Assembly (NCBI GenBank): GCA_963556495.2
Contig: OY747721.1
Location: 34,410,849 to 34,474,848, forward strand
Source: Valencia hispanica
Lineage: Eukaryota > Chordata > Actinopteri > Cyprinodontiformes > Valenciidae
Direction of reading: 5' to 3'
Length of the DNA: 64,000 nt
This document shows, in pieces, positions 35,935-47,039 of this stretch (within the stretch, counting starts at the first letter, position 1; each line of letters opens with the position of its first letter). The translations under genes and the position numbers were made by a program. The notes under the pieces were generated by a model. That model was not told the origin of the DNA. It was given only the letters and a program-made list of their open reading frames with translations, and searched no databases.

Positions 35935-36543
35935 AAACTGTTCAAATCAAATCAATTCAAACTTTATTTATAAAGCGCTTTTCAAACCAAAACAAAGTTT
36001 CTCAAAGTGCTTTACAGATTAAAATGACCCACAATCTCCCCCCCCCCCCCCCCCCCCCTTTCCCAAAACCCAAAAGTAAAAAACATCACCACAACTATAA
36101 CCCCCCATCTCCCATGCACGCACACACATAAAAGCAACAATAGACAAAACCAAAACGGGCTGAGTACAGATGAGCCAGGAAACATCATCATGGGAGCCAT
36201 CTACATCGGCAGCAGCAGGTCAACAGCAGCAGCCAAGGCACTGACCCAGGGAGCCCAGAGGAGGGAGGGCTGGTACCCCCATCTCCACCCAAGCACCACC
36301 TGGAGAGCACCAAGGCAGCCACAGCCGACCACCGTCCCCGAGGCAGAGAGCTCGCACGGAGGAAACACTGGAAGGAAGACTAAAATAAGTTAAAATATTC
36401 AAATTCAAACAATTATAAGATATGATCAAATAAAAATAATAAGCAGATAAACAATATTTGATAAATAGCCAGCAAAAAGCTAAAAAGAAATTCAATCAAA
36501 ACATGCAGAGTAATTAAACAGATTTAATAAATAATAATCAGTT
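35935..36543 (-). mobile_element. L2/CR1-like LINE, 3' part (left half)
   Basis: The left end is the 3' terminus (TTCAAATCAAATCAATTCAA then TTTATAAAGCGC). It continues as the same 3' untranslated region seen at 25850-26400, inverted. Homology stops at AATAATAATCAGTT (36543), exactly where the hAT element begins. The remainder resumes at 41392. It includes a 21-bp C run at 36038-36058 where the sister copy has a G-rich run. Confidence 0.8.
36038..36058. repeat. Poly-C run
   Basis: 21 consecutive C, followed by TTT, within the L2-like 3' region. Length may be unreliable from sequencing or assembly. Confidence 0.8.
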
Positions 36544-36598
36544 CAGGGTTTGACAGGTAATGACTATTACCAACAAATGTTTGACTTAAAAATACATT

Positions 36599-36601
<3 letters not shown>

Positions 36602-36682
<81 letters not shown>
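36602..36682. repeat. (TA)n microsatellite
   Basis: About 80 bp of uninterrupted TA near the left end of the hAT element. Confidence 0.95.
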
Positions 36683-36687
<5 letters not shown>

Positions 36688-36858
36688 CATTTAACAATAC
36701 ACTGCAAAGTGATGTTTTTGGTAAAATATCAAAACATAACAATAAATAGACTAACTTTTCAAATAGTCTTAGTAAAGTTTCTCAACATTCAAATTGCTTC
36801 AACCATAAAAAAACTGTTTGTGTATGTGTTATGTGTATATGTGTGTGTTTATATATAT

Positions 36859-36861
<3 letters not shown>

Positions 36862-36935
<74 letters not shown>

Positions 36936-36959
36936 TTTATATATATATATATATATATG
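36862..36959. repeat. (TA)n microsatellite
   Basis: About 95 bp of TA, broken once by a CTTTA. It lies between the hAT stop codon and the left terminus, so it has lengthened the 3' untranslated part of the transposase gene. Confidence 0.95.
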
Positions 36960-37091
36960 TATAAAACAGAGCAATAGACAGGACAGAGAGAGAGAGATAG
37001 GAGACAGGAGAGAGAGCAGTAGACGGATATGAGAAAGAGAGGAGGTAGATAAGAGTTTTCAGTACATCACAACATCAAATCACAGCAGTAC

Positions 37092-40000
37092 CTACAAGTT
37101 TCTTAGCTCAACACCTTTGGCAACAATCTCTTCATCTATACTCTCAAGCTCAGCCAGTTTCTCTTTGTGGCTCCTCCTGAAAGCGTTCGATTTTACAATA
37201 AGTTCAGCCATCTTGCTTCCTTGCTTTGATTCTGCCTGTTCTGCTAATTTATCTGCATCCCTAGCTAGGTTACCAGCCACTTCCTGAATGGATGATCTTT
37301 TCTCTCTCAATTGCTGCAATTGCTCCTGAATTGCTTTCCGTTTAAAGCCTTGGGCTTCCGATACCTTTTTTTGTTTTTCAGTTTCGAGATGAATTCTGTA
37401 CCTGCTCCTTGCAGACACAACTGAGGACAGAAGTCCTGATGTCAAGGGTACCTTCAAGACACCTCCGTGCAGTGACACATAATCACATACAATTCTGTGT
37501 GAAATAATGGTATCTTCCTGAATATTTGATATGTCTACCTCCTTATTCACCGAGAAGCCCCTTTCAACTGTGGACTGTCTGTGTGAAAGCAATAACAGCT
37601 TCTGGATGAAAGCCCACAGCTGGGGGTAAGGATGACTGATGTAAGTATGGAGGAAAACATCCAGCCGCTGCTCCAAAGGTTTGTAGGTAAAGAACTCCTC
37701 CCTGTCCCGCACTTCCGATGACAACAACTGGGCAAACTGCTGGGTGATTAGGTCACCTGAGGAATGAGAAAATAACGTCAGTGTCATGCACAGTATATAA
37801 GAAGAGGTTCATTAGGAAACAATATGTCTAAATTAATGTCAGTTCAATATTTTTTTTAATAATGAATGGAGACATTATCTACCTGCAGCAATTCCACCAT
37901 CCAACTGCTTGTCGTGGATAAACTGTTTAACTAGGCCTTTCATCTGGCTCTGACAGCGTTCAGGAGAGGTGTACATCTTGGCTGGATCAAGACAACTCAT
38001 CTGTCTCACTGTTGGGTATTTCAAAGGGCTGTTGTCCTGAAGCTTCTTCACTATTTTGATCAGACCCTCCATGCACTCATTTCTGAACTGAAGAACAGAA
38101 AGCTCTCCAGTGGCCTTACTCTGTTTCTGAAGTTCCTAAATACAGGGAATAAGAACTAACTGAGGAAAAACTGAAGCAACAGTCCCACATTTCCCCTGAT
38201 AACTAAACAAGTGCACCAACTGAGAACACTAAATAAAATAATCTTCTGACTTTTTCATGACTAAAAAGCTACATTTCAATGACTACAGTTACAGTATATC
38301 TGGATTTGTAGGCCAAAGAAAAATATTGACCCATACATACCTTGATGGCATTTTCTGCTCCAATGCCAATGTCAATGGCCCTCACTGGCACCCTTGCCTC
38401 CTTTTCGGTGACATCAAGATGGACTAGTTGTGTAGGGGTGGCATCTAGAAGGAGGTCTGTTTTAACGAATCTCCTCAGCAAGCCCTACAAATAAGTCGAA
38501 GCATGACAAAAAAAGAGTCATGAGTTTATGAAATATTACCGCAGACAGAGATTAATAATTTGGATTTGTCACAATAGGGAAAAGTAATCTGGATTACTGC
38601 AATGAAAACTCTGCCAGTGATGAACAAAAGTCCAAATAATTAAAAGAGGTTCCCAAACTTTACAATATGACTATAGTTATTTAGATAACATTTACATGAA
38701 CATAGAAAATCAAACTCACCTTTATTAGTTCTGCCAGGTCGTGTGCGATGAAAAGCAGGACCGGCGCATCAGTTTGATACTTTGTGAGGAATGGTGATAC
38801 ATTTCGGCATACTGCAGTAAAAAACTCCAGCTTGGCTATTACAAAAGGATCTTTTGCTGCATCCTCGATGGTGTCGTATGATGAGGGGGCTGGATTGTTG
38901 ACTTCTTTGGTTCTTACAGCTGCTACATATTTGAGAATGTTGGGCCATATTTGGAGGGCTCTTTCAGCAACAGGTAAGTTCTCAACCCACCGGTGCCCAC
39001 AAAAGGGTAGGGCGAAAGTGCTTGATCTCGTCACAGTGATGAAGTCCTCTCTTCTTGCTGGCACATTTAAGAAGAGAAAGTGAAGAGCTCTTAATATCTT
39101 CTGCATATGCCAGGAGTTGAACCCCGCCTTGACAGCATTATGAAGGGTATGGAGGCCGCATGTCCCGACCACTGCCAGCTGCTTCCCGCCATTATGCTCA
39201 CCATGCTCCTGCTGAAGCATCTCAAAGAATTTCCAGTTTACGTTTGGTCCATCCATTGAAATAGACACCATTCTCCGTTGATCAAGTTCACTGATACATT
39301 CCTGGAGATAATATATTTTTTTTATTATATAAAACTGACACATAATCAGTGGTGGAAATATAATGTAAATCTGTATTCTAGTACAAGTACTGTTACATTG
39401 CTCAAATATTCCTCAGTTACAGTAAAAGTACTGGTGTTAGAGAAATACTCCAGTAAAAGTACAAAGTAATCAGAGTATTAGTTCCTTTTAACGGCTGATG
39501 TCACCGTCACTTCTCCAGACTAGGGCTGGAAATTGTGTGCTTTCCTTTACCAAAAGTTAAAACACCAACAATCTATTAATCATTAATCATTGATAAGATA
39601 CAAAACAATTGTTTTCCCTCATTTTTTTCTCATTTGAAGTTTTTATTTCCTTACTCAGCAAATGTCTCCGGCAGACAAAAAACTAAATGACATGAGGAGC
39701 CACGACTATTGATTAAATATCCATGAATCCAATTTTAACTGGTTAAATTCTTCATTCAGAATCAATGAAAGATCAATCATTAACGTCATTTTTTTGATTG
39801 GTTTTGCACCAACAATGCCACTAGATGGCATTAGATCCGTCATTACGGCTGCTCTGACAAGAAGCATGGTGTCAAATAACTGAACTAGAGAAGTTAGTTA
39901 GCAGCCTAGCTAGAAGGTAGTAGTTATCAGAATGCAAACTACAACTCACCACAATAAAACATTAACACTAGATAAACCTAAGAAACCTAAGATAACGTTT

Positions 40001-41056
40001 TGTATAACACAACGGTATAAATTAAAAAAAGGGATCCACACGCACATTCGTTCCAAAACTATTGGGTAGGTGCTGAGCCTGAAACATGGATAATAATGAA
40101 AGAAACAAAGGAGGACTCTCACACTAAAGGGCTCCAATCAGCAGTCAATATATTAGCTGCAGAAAAGCAATAAATGTGCTTTTCTGCAGCTAATATATCG
40201 AATGCAAATTGGAGCCCTTTGGTGTGAGAGTCGTCCTTTGTTTCTTTCATTATAACACAACAGTATAAACATTTAACTTAATTTATCAAGCTTAATAAAA
40301 GAGAACACTTACTTTAAAATGTTTCAGCAGGTCTTGAGCTTTTCCATGACCCATAAACTGGGAGCCAAGATATCTGGAGGCAACATGGCCGCCACTCCAA
40401 TAACGGAGGTGGATGTCCATTTGTTTGGTTTTTGTGGCTTTGTTGAGACTTTCATCAAACATAGCAACGAATCCACCACTTGCCTCGTTAACGTCTTTTA
40501 CCAACAACTTTGTTATGTATGGAGCAAGGCCGAATTTCGTGATATAAGATGTTTTGTTCTTGCCGCAGGTGAACGCTGCGGCAATTTCAGAGTCATCGAA
40601 CATCGCTTTAAAGAGTTCGCTTATTCCTTCATTTGAGTTGTACGAGTGGTGGTCAGAAATTGTGTGTAGAATCCATAGCACCTCTGCCCGAAGTGTTGGG
40701 GCTCCACCGACATGCATCATCCCAATGCTTGGCCTTTGTGCTATTGCCGTTGTTATCGATGTCTGGCTCGGCTGGTGCTGCTGACTTTCGGTGTTCCTGT
40801 TGCTAGTGCTGCTAGCTGCATTCGGAGGTTGAGCCGTACAGAATTGAGCGATGGGCGGCTGGCGTTGAAGGGCTGCTGCGCTGTGTTTCACGCTCTTCAT
40901 GTGGGACTCCAAAGTGAGATGACCTAAAGTCGTCAACTTGAACGTCTTCCGACACAGACAGCCTCGTGCTTCGAGGTTACTTCCCGGAACTTCCCTGACC
41001 CAATCTTTATATCGAGCATCCAAAAGCCACTGCGTATTAAAACGACATTTCCCCAT
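37092..41056 (-). CDS. Intact five-exon hAT-family transposase, 795 aa
   Basis: Exons on the minus strand: 41056-40313, 39301-38720, 38484-38341, 38135-37883, 37756-37092 (TAG). All introns are GT-AG (donors GTAAGT, GTGAGT, GTATGT, GTAGAT) and frames join without loss, giving 795 residues. ATG 41056 is the first in frame. Residues 1-60 hold an atypical zinc finger (C33, C35, H52, H58). Core hAT features: FDES with D201, SMDGPN with D265, the CGLHTLHN block (C296, H299), GHRW (W353), and the dimerisation block STVERGFSVNK (E639). Residues about 700-795 form a long coiled coil, an unusual tail for a hAT protein. The enzyme would excise and reinsert its element in the nucleus. Which acidic residues are catalytic is inferred from position. 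Confidence 0.88.
39347..39485. mobile_element. Short repeat fragment in transposase intron 1
   Basis: Begins CAGTGGTGGAAATATAATG and has AGTAAAAGTACTGG and AGTAAAAGTACAAAGTAAT units, as in an abundant fish hAT-derived family. It sits in intron 1 and does not touch coding sequence. The right end is undefined. Confidence 0.5.
40003..40269. repeat. Long palindrome flanked by a 19-bp direct repeat (intron 1)
   Basis: The arms 40093-40169 and 40177-40252 are near-perfect inverted copies (about 75 bp) around a 7-nt loop, ATAAATG. A 19-bp direct repeat, TATAACACAACRGTATAAA, flanks the unit at 40003-40021 and 40251-40269 with one mismatch. It could be a foldback insertion or a template-switch duplication. 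It is intronic, so it leaves the transposase intact. Confidence 0.85.
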
Positions 41057-41269
41057 GATGTCTCTCCATTGCCGCCGGTGCGAAAACCTAAGCTATTGTC
41101 TGCGCATACTCAAGAAATTAGACGTTCTACGACGTCACGCTAAACCCTGTTTAATTTTCACGTCATTTACAAAAAAAAAACAAAAAAACAAAAAAAAACA
41201 GTTTCTCCCCCATTTCAGCTTGCGTTGCAGTCTGGTTGACTTGGAATAAATAGGCTAGTATAATTAAAT

Positions 41270-41391
41270 TTAAGACCTTTGGTTAAAAAATTAAGACTTG
41301 GACAACAGAATTTAAGACTTTTTAAGGCCTTAATTTAGGAACATGACATTTAAGAAATTTTTAAGAATTTTAAGACCCCGCGGATACCCTG
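41270..41391. repeat. Subterminal TTAAGAC motif cluster of the hAT element
   Basis: TTAAGAC or close variants recur at about 41271, 41291, 41312 and 41369, with related TTTAAGAA and TTTTTAAG between, ending at the terminus. Such arrays bind transposase in other hAT elements; here that is inference. Confidence 0.6.
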
Positions 41392-41540
41392 CAGTTAAAA
41401 GCTATATTAAAAAGGTGTGTCTTGAGCCTGCTCTTAAAAACATGAACGTTCTCTGCGGCCCTGAGGTCCTCTGGCAGCCTGTTCCAGAGGTGAGGGCCAT
41501 AATAACAGAAAGACGCCTCACCATGAGTGTGTGTCCTGAG
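41392..41540 (-). mobile_element. L2/CR1-like LINE, right half
   Basis: Continuation of 35935-36543. The minus strand encodes the end of ORF2 (NRLPEDLRAAENVHVFK region, matching 21600-21720). Homology ends at GTGTGTCCTGA (41539), the 5' truncation point. Confidence 0.8.
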
Positions 41541-43554
41541 CTCACTCATCTGGAAATGGTTGGAACTAGTTGACTAGGTGTTTGCGTTGATCATTAGTTT
41601 CAATAAATACTTTAGGATAATTTGGAAATAAGATTAATAGAAGAGCTGTTCCTTTTTTGGGATTAAAAAAAGTATTTCCAGCATATAATTGATCTTTCTG
41701 ACAGTGAAGGTTTCAAACAACATGCAGCTTTGTGAAAAAAAAAATGTAATCTTTGAAAGTCAGATTGACCAATCACTGAATTTAGGAAGGAGATATTTCG
41801 GAATTTTGCATCAAATGAAGGCCTATGTCAGTTAGGACTAATGAAAAGTCATAGGTGAAGTCTGAAGAAAGCAAGTGTATGGCCTAATTATATTAGTATT
41901 TTTTTAAGGGGAAAGAAAAAAAAATTTCAAACCCAACTTAGATCTGTTAGCTTTCCACACCCACTGGAACCACTACAACACAACAGCAAAAAGAATTCTT
42001 TACAGGGTCCAAAACAGGGCTTTTATTTTACTCAAGGTAGGGACTAGACTTCTGCAGGTGTGTGGTTCTGATTCCTGTCTTTCTACAAGATTGACAGAGA
42101 AATTGCAGCACAAGCAGCTAGTTTTTATCGACTCAGACAGGCAGGCTTTTGAACAGGTGAGTTGGATACAAAGGGAAAAGTGGTAAAGATAACCCCAAAG
42201 GGATGCCAAAAACTGGTTTAAAAAAAGAATAAACACACTTGGAGTGATGTAAGAGGTACTTTAGCTTAGACAGACAATGAAAAATAGATTTGATCAGTTT
42301 TGGAAAAAATATATTCAATAGACTGAAGAGACTGAAAATTTCAATATATTACTAAAGATACAATCATTATGTAATGACTGGGATTGTTTTGTTATTACTT
42401 GTTTTCTAGAACAGGCAATAACTTAAATGAATAAAAGACAGGTTTACAGTTCAGGTTTAACACATTCGTGAACAATATTTAATGTAATCACTAATGATAG
42501 ATTACTTAATGCTCTCTGGGTCTTTAAATAAGCAAGCAATTCTACACCTATAGGTGTTAACCATTACCAGACAAAGCCATCTGCTGTTAGCTAACATATT
42601 AGGCAAGATTGAGCTCTAGATTTAACTGAGGATAGTATGACTTCCTAAGTTTCTTCAGCCATGTCAAGAGTTATGCCCTGAAACAAGCTTGGCAGTAAAG
42701 AAAATAGACATAGGGCATTTTGAAAAAATGGCTTTACCATAGCTTTATTAACTTTATTTTATAGGTGAAAGGTCAAATCAGAGCTCTCCATGTCCATTTC
42801 AGAAACATTTGAACCGTGAAGGATAACAGAACATTTTTTGTTTTGTTTTGATTTATTTGATTAGTTGAACCAAAAGCAAAATTTGGATAGATTCCTTTTT
42901 GGAAATGTTTATTGAGCATTTCAAAGTCATTTAGCTGTTTGACTCCACCAAATTGACTAAGCAAAGAAAAGAGATTTTCCGATGTGTCACTGCTGACCAT
43001 GGTTTTATCAGCTTGACAACAAGAAATAAAACATTGAACTGGCTTCCTAAACATGCTTTTTATGATTTTTAGCTCCATAGAACAGGCGGTAAATACCCAT
43101 CATTTAGATTTTCATTGAACCGCAGTGTTTACTGTGGTTAGTTTATCAGTGTGATCTGTAATTTCACTGAGGACGATGGATTGAAAAAGAACTGCTACAC
43201 ATCCATACTCTGCTTTTCAGATGGTGATCTCAATTTGAGGTGAATTTGATTTAAAAAAATGAAAACGGGATACTCAGATTTGAGGAATGTGCAACTGAGC
43301 AGGACAATTTAAAAATATTTAAAGAATGTGCATGTGTATTTTTGCATTAATATGCAATATATTATTTGAAAGAAGTAAAAAATAAAATAAAATAGAAAAT
43401 TTCTAAATGGAATAGCTTATGTTATCCCAAAATCTAGAACCTCATTTGAAGGAGGAAAACCGAAAGCTCCAAAGCTATAACAGTGGAAATGTTCTCCACA
43501 ACAAAGTTGCCTAAAAAGGTGTTCAACTTGATAGCTGTGAAGTTCTGCACAATA
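41541..43554. other. No recognised feature
   Basis: AT-rich. The longest open frame, 101 codons at 42773-43078 (-), has no motif, domain or splice context. I could not assign any repeat family here. Confidence 0.4.
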
Positions 43555-43985
43555 TTCAATTCAATTCAATTCAGTTTATTTATATAGCGCCAATTCACAA
43601 CAGATGTCATCTCAAGGCACTTAACAAAAAGTCATTTCAATACATTTATACAAACATTCCAATCAGTTAAAAAGTTTCCTATTTAAGGAATCCCAGCAGA
43701 TTGCGTCAGTCATTGGCATGAGGTCGGGCCCCGTTGATGCAGACTTTCCAACCACAGCAATCCTTCAGCAATCCATCATACTGAGCAAGCATGTAGCGAC
43801 GGTGGAGAGGAAAATCTCCCCTTTAACAGGAAGAAACCTCCAACAGAACCAGGCTCAGTAGGAGCGGCCATCTGCCACGACCGTCTGGGGGTTTGAGAAG
43901 ACAGAGCAGAGACACAGAAGGAACAGAAGATCTGATATAAGAGAACTTTCTATGTTACAGAAAGTAAAAAGTTAATATCGAGCTG
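43555..43985 (-). mobile_element. LINE 3' region, reverse copy
   Basis: Starts with the inverted tail (AATTC)n and ATATAGCGCCAATTCACAAC; contains AAACCTCCAACAGAACCAGG and GGCCATCTGCCACGACCGTC. It is the inverse of 22282-22745 but better preserved toward the middle. No coding sequence. Confidence 0.75.
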
Positions 43986-45119
43986 AACAGTGAGCTTTAA
44001 TTTGAAGCTCTCCATGAAGGCTCTTCTAATATGTTTGAGTTAATTACTCATAGTTGGCAAGTACACAATTAAAGTAAGAAATGATCCAAATACTTTATTT
44101 TGAGTGAAACTATATGTCACTTTAAAATCTAACAGAAAGACATATTTTTTGTCTTTTATTCATCCATTTAGCAAATTGTATGAATCTTTTTTTTCTAGCT
44201 GTAAAACTTATCAACAACTAGTTGCTGGGACACTGTAATAGCCCCATATACGCACTTTCATAAACCCCAACTGAACGTTTATGATAATTCTGGACCCAAA
44301 TCTACACCAGGATTTTTTAATGAGCCCCACTGAGCGACACTTGTTCTTGAAAACTATAATGTGAAATGAAATGTGTTAGCATCTTTGAATTACAGTTAAA
44401 TCTGATTGTAGCAACACCTTGCGTAGACATTTTCCTACTGTAGTTCGCAACTAAACAGCTGCCTTCTGTCTTCCACACACACAGAGAGGACTGAGCCTGC
44501 TCACTCCCCCGTCTCTCATCTCCACCCTGCAGCAAGGCTCAGGAGATACAGATCAGCCCTGTCCACCCACTGCCCATGCTGATTGTGTTTTCTCCTTTTA
44601 AATCTTGCAAGACTAACTCATTCCTCTCTCCGGCACTGGCCCCGCTGACCCTAAATCATTCGTTTGCCCCACTCCAGCGCACAGCAGTAATCACCCTTAT
44701 CCTCATCCTCCTCCGAGTCCTCATACTTTACAGAGTCACGCTTCACCTGCACAGTGCAGCCCTACCTCTCTTCGGTCAACAACCGTTGTGGTGGTGACAA
44801 AATGCAGTCTAGCACAACTCTGGTGTCTTATAATTGGAACATGACACTTAAAAAAATTGTTCTATGAGTAAAAATATAAAAAAAGTACTTACCTGCTTAA
44901 GATAACAGGTTAGAAAAATACAGCCAGGTATGAAAACCAGTCTCTTTTAGTTCTCAGGTTTTATGGATATAAAATCAATCTGGTCTTTTCAAGGTTTTAT
45001 AAGTAGTAGATAGGGGCTGATTCAGGCTATCTGATCACCAGAATGAGTGTCCAGAGCTCTAAAAGCATGGGTTTTTTCACTTATTTGCTCTCGAGCTGTT
45101 GATTCTTTGAAGCAAATAG
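43986..45119. other. No recognised feature
   Basis: 44440-44800 is richer in C and holds open frames on both strands without motifs. Nothing is supported. Confidence 0.4.
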
Positions 45120-46395
45120 GCATGTGTTAACCCAATACCAAGGAGGAAATACATCAGCAGTGACCTTAGAAAGACTGTTGCTCCTGATGAATATGGAAAG
45201 GGTTAAAAATCAATTTCTAAACAACTTGAAGTGCATCTCTCTGCAGTTAGAAGAATTATTCACAAGTGGAAGACCTTTAGCAAATGTTACCCCAAGGTCA
45301 AACTGTGTTGTTGTATTGCTTAGAGAAATTGGTAAAAAAAACAACAACCCCAGCTCCACTTCAGAATCCACAGGCCTCAGCGTGTTAAACATTAAGAGGG
45401 GTGAAAAGAGAATGAAATAGTAAGGCTTCTCAAAGAAGTTGCCAGGAGGAACTACAGTGGACCTCTGCCTATTTGCAGTTCAGTATTTGTGGATTTTTTT
45501 AATGCTTAACGTAACTCCTAATTATTTGCTGATAAAATCTGCCTATTTGCAGATTTTTTTGTCGAGCATACATACCTAAAACATTTGGGGGGAAAAAGCA
45601 GCATAGGAAGCTGAAATACCTAGGCGCAATGCTACATGACCCATATTAGCTAGCAGTTGCAGAGCAGCAAATCCAGGACCACCATCTATTTTCCTTAGCG
45701 CTGACTGGCTGTACCCACAAGACGGAGATGATACTGTAAATATTAGTTTCTGTAATAGTGCAAAGACAGTTTCCACTATGCGTATTAATGTATGTTAAGG
45801 TATATGTGGTGTTTGAACAATGAAAATAGGCAGTTATAGGCATTTTTAGGGGGTGGTCCCAAGTATTTGCACATTTTAGCAGTTTTCGGTCAGTTGTTGT
45901 CCTTAACCCATGGGGGGTCCCCTGTATAACTTTCTTCCCCCCTAAAAGGAATGTGACAGATCAACTTTGGTTTGCAAAGTTGCCTTTTAATTAACCACAT
46001 GAGTTCTGGAACAATAAACAGATGAAACCAGAGCAGAGATGGCCATAATGGACAGTATCATATTTAGAAAAATGGTATTGATCAGCACAAATGAATCGTA
46101 CCAACTGTAATGCACCGTGGTTAAGATTCAGTTTGCATCCAGGGGATCAGGACGCTCTGCAGTCTTTGAGTCAACCACAAGCTCTTTTGTATACCTACAT
46201 TTGCTCTCAGTCATATAGGAGGCAATCTAAAGCTATGGCTTCTCCCAAATGGAGCAAAGCAGCCGGGGATCCCAAGAACAGCCAAAAAAGTGCAACAGAA
46301 TGATTTAAAACTAAGGAATGTTGCAATGACTGAGTCGAATCTTAGACTTTGATTTCAATAAAATGTAGTGGGACCTGTTAGAGAACTGTTAAAAG
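45120..46395 (+). pseudogene. Decayed Tc1-like transposase, interrupted
   Basis: The plus-strand order is preserved: the DNA-binding part (about 45140-45450, including a LNNLKCISLQLEEL-like helix region and PRSNCVVVLLREI), a break, then the catalytic part from about 45930 (GLQSLPFN-like, QTDETRAEMAIMD-like and HGG-like regions in several frames) to about 46395. Stops and shifts throughout. The break is the Tigger-like element at 45455-45924; Tc1 sequence resumes immediately after its TA. Different Tc1 family from 54979-56560. Confidence 0.65.
45455..45924 (-). mobile_element. Tigger-like short element, copy C, TA-flanked
   Basis: TA at 45453-45454 and 45925-45926. The ends are CAGTGGACCTCTGCC and, inverted, CAGGGGACCCCCCATGG. 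TA targets and CAG-TGGACC-like ends are typical of pogo/Tigger elements. 470 bp, no transposase. Copies A and B are at 23035-23450 and 34568-35056. Confidence 0.75.
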
Positions 46396-47039
46396 TTATA
46401 TTTAGAGATCGTAAATAATAAGTAATTCTTAGATTTAAATATCTAGATTGATTTCTAAAGATCTTAAAGAAAGATAATCTTTTGTTCCCTCTGAGCCTCT
46501 GAACCAGTTTTCATCTCACTGAAATCTCACTCATCAGTATCCAGTACTTCAAGCATAGATCCTAAAAATTCATTGTGGTGTTTTTATCAATATATTCATG
46601 AGTTTGTTACAGGTTCTTGTTGGAAAACTTTCGGGAGAAGGACAATGTGGCAGTTTTCAACTTGGGGTTTGTCGATAGGGTCTTTTATTGATATGCAAAT
46701 GATGTTTCGCGAGTATTGACCTGAAAAGTGCACAATGTCTTTATCTAGACGACAAGATTAAAAATCCTTTTGCAGTGACAAAGCTGACAGGAATGATTGA
46801 TTGCATCTGTTACGGTTGTGAAGCGCCGATTTAGCTCAGTGCAGAACACAGAGAAATAAGCGGAATAGAGAGCAACATTTTAAAAATTGGACTTCTAATC
46901 TTTTTTTCATTTTTAATATAAAAGGTGGGGAAACAACAGTTAAAGCTTGCTAAGTAACATTTTCAGCTACATTATAATTAGATTCCATCCATGAATTCAT
47001 CCTTTTGATGTCATTTTTTGACTCTTTGTATAAATAAAT
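46396..47039. other. Unassigned
   Basis: No recognised feature. Confidence 0.4.

Larger units (their letters stand above)
36544..41391 (-). mobile_element. Full-length, possibly autonomous hAT element
   Basis: It sits precisely within an L2-like LINE: LINE sequence ends CAGTT at 36543 and resumes CAGTT at 41392-41396, giving a 5-bp target duplication. The ends are CAGGGTTTGACAGG and, inverted from 41391, CAGGGTATCCGCGG, so only about 6 bp are shared. Classic hAT elements duplicate 8 bp; a hAT subgroup with 5-bp duplications is known. The right end has clustered TTAAGAC motifs, a likely transposase-binding array. The only gene is the five-exon transposase at 37092-41056. Confidence 0.8.

Noticed and set aside
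36524..37032. Open frames of alternating Ile-Tyr on both strands
   Set aside because: They are translations of the (TA)n microsatellites.
36544..41391. A domesticated host gene derived from hAT
   Set aside because: Not claimed: the gene is still inside its terminal ends with a target duplication in a LINE, which fits a transposon rather than a captured gene.
42773..43078. A 101-codon frame on the minus strand
   Set aside because: No motif, no splice sites, composition same as surroundings; within chance for AT-rich DNA of this length.
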